Shown here: positions 6,291 through 10,412 of the stretch, one piece after another
Layout: the number at the start of each line of letters is the position of its first letter
Position numbering within the stretch: the first letter of the stretch is position 1
NCBI GenBank assembly: GCA_001438335.1
Contig: LIBV01000031.1
Coordinates: 1-10,412 of the forward strand
Source of the DNA: Pelagibacteraceae bacterium BACL5 MAG-120820-bin39
Lineage (GTDB): Bacteria > Pseudomonadota > Alphaproteobacteria > Pelagibacterales > Pelagibacteraceae
DNA: 10,412 nt
Direction: 5' to 3'
Program-made: the position numbers and the translations under genes
The notes under the pieces: model-generated
The model's input: only the letters and a program-made list of their open reading frames with translations
The model's database searches: none
What the model was told of the DNA's origin: nothing

Positions 6291-7102
6291 TATTTAAAAT
6301 TTTTATCCAAATTAATTGTTACGAGATGATTAATTGGGCCATGGCCTTTTCCAAATTTAGGGTTAGTTCTAACTGCTGAATTAACATATTTAATACCTAA
6401 TTCACAAGATTTCTTTATAGGTTTTCCACATGACAAAAAAGTAGTTACCGCTGTTGATAATGTACAGCCTGTTCCATGAGTATTTTTAGTTTTTATCCTT
6501 TTGCTATTAAATATTTTAATTTCTTTTTTGTTTACTAAAATATCATGAACAAGAGCAGATTTTAAATGCCCACCTTTAATCAATACATTTTTAGCACCCA
6601 TTTTGATTAGTTTGCTCGCACTTAAAATCATATCTTCTTTTGTGTTAATTTTTACCCCAGTTAAAATTTCAGCCTCAGGTATATTTGGAGTAATTAAATG
6701 AACATATTTGATTAATTTATTTTTTAAGTAAAATATTGCTTTATTGTTAATTAGTTTAGCTCCTCCTTTTGCAATCATAACTGGATCCAAAACAATATTT
6801 TTAAATTTATTTTTTCTTAAGGCGCTAATTACACTTTTAATTATCTCTGTTGAGTGCAACATTCCGATTTTAATTCCCTGAGGTTTTATATCATTAGCAG
6901 TAAATATGATTTGATCGAAAATAAATTTAGAGCTGATTGGCAAAACTGAATTAACACCCATAGTATTCTGCACTGTAACAGCAGTTACAGCTGTCATTGC
7001 ATAAGAGCCTAAGCTTGTAGCAGTTTTAATATCTGCTTGAATTCCAGCTCCACCAGATGAATCAGAACCTGCAATAATTAATATTTTTGACCTAGGTTTC
7101 AA
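6290..7102 (-). CDS. thiD: Hydroxymethylpyrimidine / phosphomethylpyrimidine kinase (TTG start)
   Basis: ThiD phosphorylates HMP to HMP-P and HMP-P to HMP-PP, the pyrimidine half of thiamine diphosphate. The 270-residue protein has the ribokinase-like fold markers AGSDSSGGAGIQADIKT (11-27), KIGML (78-82), VLDPVM (104-109), TPNIPEA (138-144), KGGH (176-179) and the anion-hole THGTGCTLS (208-216) containing C213, the family's catalytic Cys, plus a C-terminal GHGPINH (253-259). The only workable start is TTG at 7102-7100: the frame upstream runs to a TAA at 7123-7121 without any ATG, and the conserved core begins a few residues after this TTG. The start lies within the last codons of glmM (11-base overlap). 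No TPP riboswitch is present, as the gene is internal to the run. SAR11 bacteria are reported to lack thiC and to need external HMP, which would make this a salvage kinase here. Confidence 0.96.
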   Translation of the reverse strand: MKPRSKILIIAGSDSSGGAGIQADIKTATSLGSYAMTAVTAVTVQNTMGVNSVLPISSKFIFDQIIFTANDIKPQGIKIGMLHSTEIIKSVISALRKNKFKNIVLDPVMIAKGGAKLINNKAIFYLKNKLIKYVHLITPNIPEAEILTGVKINTKEDMILSASKLIKMGAKNVLIKGGHLKSALVHDILVNKKEIKIFNSKRIKTKNTHGTGCTLSTAVTTFLSCGKPIKKSCELGIKYVNSAVRTNPKFGKGHGPINHLVTINLDKNFK

Positions 7103-7123
7103 TTTTAGTAATCTCTTTTTTTA
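7092..7123 (-). promoter_or_regulatory. Overlapping translation start of thiD in the 3' end of glmM
   Basis: Read on the minus strand, the thiD frame opens after TAA (7123-7121) with AAA AAG AGA TTA CTA AAA, then TTG (7102-7100). The purine-rich AAGAGA (7117-7112) lies nine bases before the TTG and is the nearest thing to a ribosome-binding site among the starts in this window. The glmM TAG is at 7094-7092. Ribosomes ending glmM would stop 6 bases past the TTG, a layout that suits reinitiation. Confidence 0.6.
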
Positions 7124-8435
7124 TTATATGAATACAATTATTTAATAGTTTCATATTTTCTGTTTCTACCATTATTCTTATTTTGGGTTCTGTTCCTGAT
7201 TTTCTTACTAAAACTCGTCCATGATTTTTAATTAGATTATTTGAAGTTTTAATAGCTTTTTTTACTAATAAATTATTTAAAATATTATTATTCCTAAATG
7301 TTATGTTTTCTAAAATTTGTGGTGTTTTTTTAAATATATCAAAAAAACTACTAGCCTTTACTCCTTTATTGATCTCTTGCAAAACCTCAAGAGCAACTAA
7401 CAGTCCATCTCCAGTTGTAGCATATTTTCCCAAAATGATATGACCAGATTGTTCTCCACCTAAATTATATTTATTTTTTAACATAAGATTTTTTACATAT
7501 CTGTCACCTACATTCGCTCTAACAAATTTAATTTTTTTTAATTTAAAAAATTTTTCTAAACCATAATTACTCATTAAAGTTCCAACGACTCCTCCTTTTA
7601 GAATTTTTTTTCTTTTCCAAGTTAAAGCTAATGCAGCTATTATTTGGTCACCATCAATAATTTTGCCTTTTTCATCACACATAATTATTCGATCTGCATC
7701 TCCGTCTAATGAAATTCCAATATCTGCTTTGTTTTTTATAACTGCATTTTTAATTATATTTGGATAAGTTGATCCAGATTTATTATTAATATTTAGTCCA
7801 TTTGGATGATTGCCGATTACTATTAAATTAGCCCCCAAAGATTTTAATAATTTAGGTCCAACCTTGTAACCTGCGCCATTAGCACAATCTAATACTACTT
7901 TTAAACCTTTTAGATTAAAATTTTTTGGAAAATTATTTTTTAAAATTTTAATATATTGGTCAGTAGCAGTTTCTAAACGTTTTACTCTACCCAACATTTT
8001 AGATTGGGCAAATTGACCTTCGATTGGCTTATCAATTATTTTTTCAATTCTTTTTTCAATTTTATCAGAAAGTTTTAATCCATCTGGACCAAAGAGTTTT
8101 AAACCATTATCGTAATAAGGATTATGAGAAGCAGTAATCATAATTCCCATATTTGCTTTCATAGATTTAGTAAGCATTGCTAAACCATTAGTTGGCAAAG
8201 GTCCTAATGTATATACGTGCATACCTGCAGAGGTAAGACCAGAAACCAAGGCTGGCTCTAAAGAGTAACCTGACAACCGGGTATCTTTAGCAATAATTGC
8301 TGTCTGTTTATTTTTCTTTAAATTCGTAAAATATTTTCCTGCTGATAATCCAAATTTATAAAACATTTCTCCATTAATATTTTTACTATTAACTTTGCCT
8401 CTAATGCCATCTGTTCCAAAATATTTTTTTGTCAT
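7092..8435 (-). CDS. glmM: Phosphoglucosamine mutase
   Basis: GlmM interconverts glucosamine-6-phosphate and glucosamine-1-phosphate, leading to UDP-GlcNAc for peptidoglycan and lipopolysaccharide. The 447-residue length is normal. Visible motifs are FGTDGIRG (6-13), the phosphoserine loop TASHNP (101-106) with S103 as the phosphorylated residue, the sugar-binding NGLKLFGPDG (110-119), the metal-binding DGDADR (244-249), GGEQSGH (326-332) and the phosphate-binding RKSGTEPKIR (411-420). The GlmM-type TASHNPxxDNGxK and GEQSGH forms separate it from PMM/PGM relatives. It begins two bases after the folP stop (TAATAATG) and overlaps thiD by 11 bases. The ftsH-folP-glmM order matches that in E. coli, so it is an old arrangement. 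No Shine-Dalgarno motif is seen. Confidence 0.97.
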   Translation of the reverse strand: MTKKYFGTDGIRGKVNSKNINGEMFYKFGLSAGKYFTNLKKNKQTAIIAKDTRLSGYSLEPALVSGLTSAGMHVYTLGPLPTNGLAMLTKSMKANMGIMITASHNPYYDNGLKLFGPDGLKLSDKIEKRIEKIIDKPIEGQFAQSKMLGRVKRLETATDQYIKILKNNFPKNFNLKGLKVVLDCANGAGYKVGPKLLKSLGANLIVIGNHPNGLNINNKSGSTYPNIIKNAVIKNKADIGISLDGDADRIIMCDEKGKIIDGDQIIAALALTWKRKKILKGGVVGTLMSNYGLEKFFKLKKIKFVRANVGDRYVKNLMLKNKYNLGGEQSGHIILGKYATTGDGLLVALEVLQEINKGVKASSFFDIFKKTPQILENITFRNNNILNNLLVKKAIKTSNNLIKNHGRVLVRKSGTEPKIRIMVETENMKLLNNCIHIIKKEITKIET

Positions 8436-8437
8436 TA

Positions 8438-9484
8438 TTAATCTAATAATCTTTTAAATACCTTAACGCCCTGAATAATCTCATTTACATCATGTACTCT
8501 AATTAACTGAACTCCCTGCATTAAAGAAAAAATACTTGAAGACAAAGTTCCTCCAACTCTTTTTTTATCATCATTTTCTTCAGCTATGTCTCCTATAAAT
8601 CTTTTTCTAGATATTCCAAGCATTATAGGAAAACCCAGAGAATGAAAAATAGAAATGCTTTGTAAAAGCATCACATTATGTTTTAAATTTTTTCCAAATC
8701 CTATTCCTGGATCTAAAATAATTTTATTATGTAAAATGCCATTTTTTCGTAAAAATTTTATTTTATCTTCAAAATAATCATAAATATCTAAAACTACATT
8801 TTTATATTTCGGATTTTTTTGCATTATATCTGGTGTTCCTCTTGAATGTTGTAAAACAAAAGGCGTTTTATATTTCTTTAAAATCTTAATCGAATTCTTA
8901 TCAAAACTTATCCCTGAAACATCATTAATAAGATTCACTCCTAAATTAATACCTTTTTGCATTATATCCGCTTTTCTTGTATCCAAAGAAGTATTAAAAT
9001 ATTTTAATTTTTTTAGAATTTTTTTTATTCTATTCCATTCTTGTATTGAATTAACTGTTTGAGATCCAGGTCTAGTAGACTCCCCTCCAATATCAATAAT
9101 ATCCACTCCTTCTTTAAGAAGTTTTTTAGCATGATTAATACCTTTGCCTAAACTATTGAATTTTCCTCCATCAGAAAAACTGTCTGGAGTTAAATTCAAA
9201 ACCCCCATGATCAAAGGTATCTTATTAAAATTAAAATTAGAAAAATTTTTTTTTTTTGATGTAATTATTTTTATATCTTTAAAAATTTTTTTTTTAATAC
9301 TTGTAGGTAAATATTTAATACTATTAACTTTGATTTTTTTTTTTGATTTTCTAGTAATTATTTCAACTTCATCAAATGATATAAATTTATTTCCATTCAA
9401 CGGAAGGGTCTTTTTGGAATTAATTAAATTTTGTGAGTTTTTTCCATAATAGAAATTACACGCTCTTGTGTAATATCTAGTCAT
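8438..9484 (-). CDS. folP: Dihydropteroate synthase with long N-terminal extension
   Basis: DHPS condenses p-aminobenzoate with dihydropterin pyrophosphate to give dihydropteroate in folate synthesis; it is the sulfonamide target. The TIM-barrel core begins near residue 90: GVLNLTPDSFSDGG (94-107), DIGGESTRPG (131-140), NDVSG (187-191), LQHSRGTP (211-218), DPGIGFGK (258-265), GISRKRFIG (290-298) and IRVHDV (328-333). At 348 residues it is about 70 longer than E. coli FolP. The excess is an N-terminal region of about 88 residues starting MTRYYTRACNFYYGK, followed by a Lys-rich stretch coded by three poly-A tracts. Similar tyrosine-rich starts occur, as I recall, in other alphaproteobacterial DHPS, so this start is probably real. 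The gene is more AT-rich than ftsH or purA beside it. It starts five bases after the ftsH stop. Confidence 0.95.
   Translation of the reverse strand: MTRYYTRACNFYYGKNSQNLINSKKTLPLNGNKFISFDEVEIITRKSKKKIKVNSIKYLPTSIKKKIFKDIKIITSKKKNFSNFNFNKIPLIMGVLNLTPDSFSDGGKFNSLGKGINHAKKLLKEGVDIIDIGGESTRPGSQTVNSIQEWNRIKKILKKLKYFNTSLDTRKADIMQKGINLGVNLINDVSGISFDKNSIKILKKYKTPFVLQHSRGTPDIMQKNPKYKNVVLDIYDYFEDKIKFLRKNGILHNKIILDPGIGFGKNLKHNVMLLQSISIFHSLGFPIMLGISRKRFIGDIAEENDDKKRVGGTLSSSIFSLMQGVQLIRVHDVNEIIQGVKVFKRLLD
9246..9344. repeat. Cluster of three homopolymer T tracts (A on the coding strand) in folP
   Basis: Uninterrupted T runs lie at 9246-9257 (12 bases), 9286-9295 (10) and 9334-9344 (11), all inside about 100 bases. 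On the coding strand they encode Lys-rich parts of the FolP N-terminal extension (about residues 47-50, 64-67 and 76-80). Runs this long tend to slip during replication and transcription. The reading frame is intact across all three in this sequence. Confidence 0.9.
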
Positions 9485-9489
9485 TAAAC

Positions 9490-10412
9490 TTAATGAACTA
9501 TTTTTGGTTTAAGCCCCATTGCACCTAAAGCTGAAGTCTTATCATCATCTTCAACTTTTAAGTCCGCTTTATCTGATGGATATAAATTTTTATTAATAAT
9601 ATTTTCTATCTCTTCACCTGTTAAAGTTTCGTAAGTTAACAAAGCTTTTGCTATTTTATGAAGATCATCTATTTTAGTTGTCAAGATTTCTCTAGCTTTG
9701 TTGTAACCTTCGTCAACTAAAATTCTAATCTCTTTATCAATTTTTTGAGCTACTGCCTCAGAAACACTCTGTGTTCTCGCTACAGATCTACCTAAAAAAA
9801 CCTCTTCTTCATTTTCACCATATTCAACAGGCCCTAACTCTTCACTCATTCCATATTTAGTAACCATGGCTCTTGCAAGACTAGTTGCTTGGTTGATGTC
9901 TGAACCACTTCCGCCACCTGCTCCTGTAGATATATTATCTTTTCCAAATATAATTTCTTCCGCTACTCTTCCGCCAAAACATACCGCCAATCTTGCCTTT
10001 AAGTATTTAATAGAATGACCATGCCTATCTCTTTCTGGTAAATTCATTACCATCCCTAAAGCACGTCCTCTTGGAATGATCGTGGCTTTATGAATTGGAT
10101 CATATCCCGTCATATTAAATGAAACTAAAGCATGTCCACCTTCATGGTAAGCCGTCAATTTTTTCTCTTCTTCAGTCATAACCATTGATCTTCTTTCTGC
10201 ACCCATCATCACTTTATCTTTTGCTTCTTCAAATTCATTGATCGTAACAATTCTCTTACTTTTTCTAGCCGCAAGCAAAGCCGCTTCATTAACTAAATTT
10301 GCTAAATCAGCTCCAGAAAAACCTGGAGTTCCTCTTGCAATAGTTCTTAAATTTACATCTGGTCCCATTTTAATCTTTTTAGCATGAACCTTTAAGATTT
10401 TTTCTCTACCAA
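9490..10412 (-). CDS. ftsH: ATP-dependent zinc metalloprotease FtsH, C-terminal part
   Basis: The frame stays open to the window edge (the 14 codons before the first in-frame Met at 10368 read GREKILKVHAKKIK, a normal FtsH continuation), so this is the C-terminal 306 residues. FtsH is an inner-membrane hexameric AAA+ protease that degrades membrane proteins and, in E. coli, sigma-32 and LpxC. Numbering from the Met at 10368: the AAA lid TPGFSGADLANLVNEAA (14-30), the zinc-binding HEGGH (75-79), PRGRALG (99-105), FGGRVAEEIIFG (131-142), and the third zinc ligand D157 in GSDINQAT, then LGPVEYG (178-184) and FLGRS (191-195). The Walker motifs and membrane helices lie off the window. Between STGA (147-150) and GSDI lie four extra residues rich in Gly/Ser compared with E. 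coli. It leads the folP-glmM-thiD-purA run in this window. Confidence 0.98.
   Translation of the reverse strand, partial: GREKILKVHAKKIKMGPDVNLRTIARGTPGFSGADLANLVNEAALLAARKSKRIVTINEFEEAKDKVMMGAERRSMVMTEEEKKLTAYHEGGHALVSFNMTGYDPIHKATIIPRGRALGMVMNLPERDRHGHSIKYLKARLAVCFGGRVAEEIIFGKDNISTGAGGGSGSDINQATSLARAMVTKYGMSEELGPVEYGENEEEVFLGRSVARTQSVSEAVAQKIDKEIRILVDEGYNKAREILTTKIDDLHKIAKALLTYETLTGEEIENIINKNLYPSDKADLKVEDDDKTSALGAMGLKPKIVH

Noticed and set aside
7080..7130. TPP riboswitch upstream of thiD
   Set aside because: The start lies inside glmM and no conserved THI-box segments such as CUGAGA are present there.
9144..9449. 101-codon plus-strand open frame, hydrophobic and Phe/Leu/Ile-rich
   Set aside because: It lies wholly antisense to folP; the hydrophobic look comes from the complement of poly-A Lys codons. 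It has no start signal.
1..10412. CRISPR arrays, insertion sequences, toxin-antitoxin pairs
   Set aside because: No spaced direct repeats, transposase motifs or small paired genes were seen on either strand; genes fill nearly all of the window.

Overview
This window is a compact piece of core genome from a very AT-rich, streamlined alphaproteobacterium, most probably a SAR11 (Pelagibacterales, Candidatus Pelagibacter-like) marine bacterium. The grounds are the heavy use of Lys/Asn/Ile and A/T-ending codons, intergenic gaps that are mostly 0-40 bp, the almost complete lack of Shine-Dalgarno motifs, the alphaproteobacterial rluD-type/rpoH neighbourhood, and the ancestral ftsH-folP-glmM order. 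The assignment is inferred from style and gene content; there is no rRNA here to confirm it.

Layout. Positions 1-513 (minus strand): the 5' part of ispA (farnesyl diphosphate synthase, cut by the window edge), overlapped by xseB (exonuclease VII small subunit). Positions 534-2983 (plus): a three-gene run of a long Sua5-type threonylcarbamoyl-AMP synthase gene and an ABC-2 exporter (ATPase, then permease), each separated by one base. Positions 2986-3062 (minus): a complete tRNA-Arg(TCG) with encoded CCA, antisense to its flanks. Positions 3086-5001 (plus): an RluA/RluD-family pseudouridine synthase, then rpoH (sigma-32). Positions 4998-10412 (minus): an unbroken run transcribed as ftsH (partial) > folP > glmM > thiD > purA, with junctions of +5, +2, -11 and -1 bases. 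It meets rpoH tail-to-tail in a shared CTAA where both stop codons overlap.

The genes are housekeeping: isoprenoid precursors (ispA), DNA repair (xseB), tRNA t6A modification (tsaC/sua5), export, rRNA pseudouridylation, heat-shock transcription (rpoH) and its likely protease (ftsH), folate (folP), cell-wall amino sugar (glmM), thiamine pyrimidine salvage (thiD) and AMP synthesis (purA). There is no non-coding stretch longer than about 41 bp, no mobile element, no CRISPR, no visible rho-independent terminator and no sign of an undescribed multi-gene system.

The points worth a second look are small in scale: a TTG start for thiD inside the glmM end, a Gly/Ser insertion beside the third zinc ligand of FtsH, three long A/T homopolymer tracts in an unusual N-terminal extension of FolP, a promoter-like TTGAAA...GATAAA that would make rpoH nearly leaderless, and the head-on arrangement of rpoH against the ftsH-led gene run.
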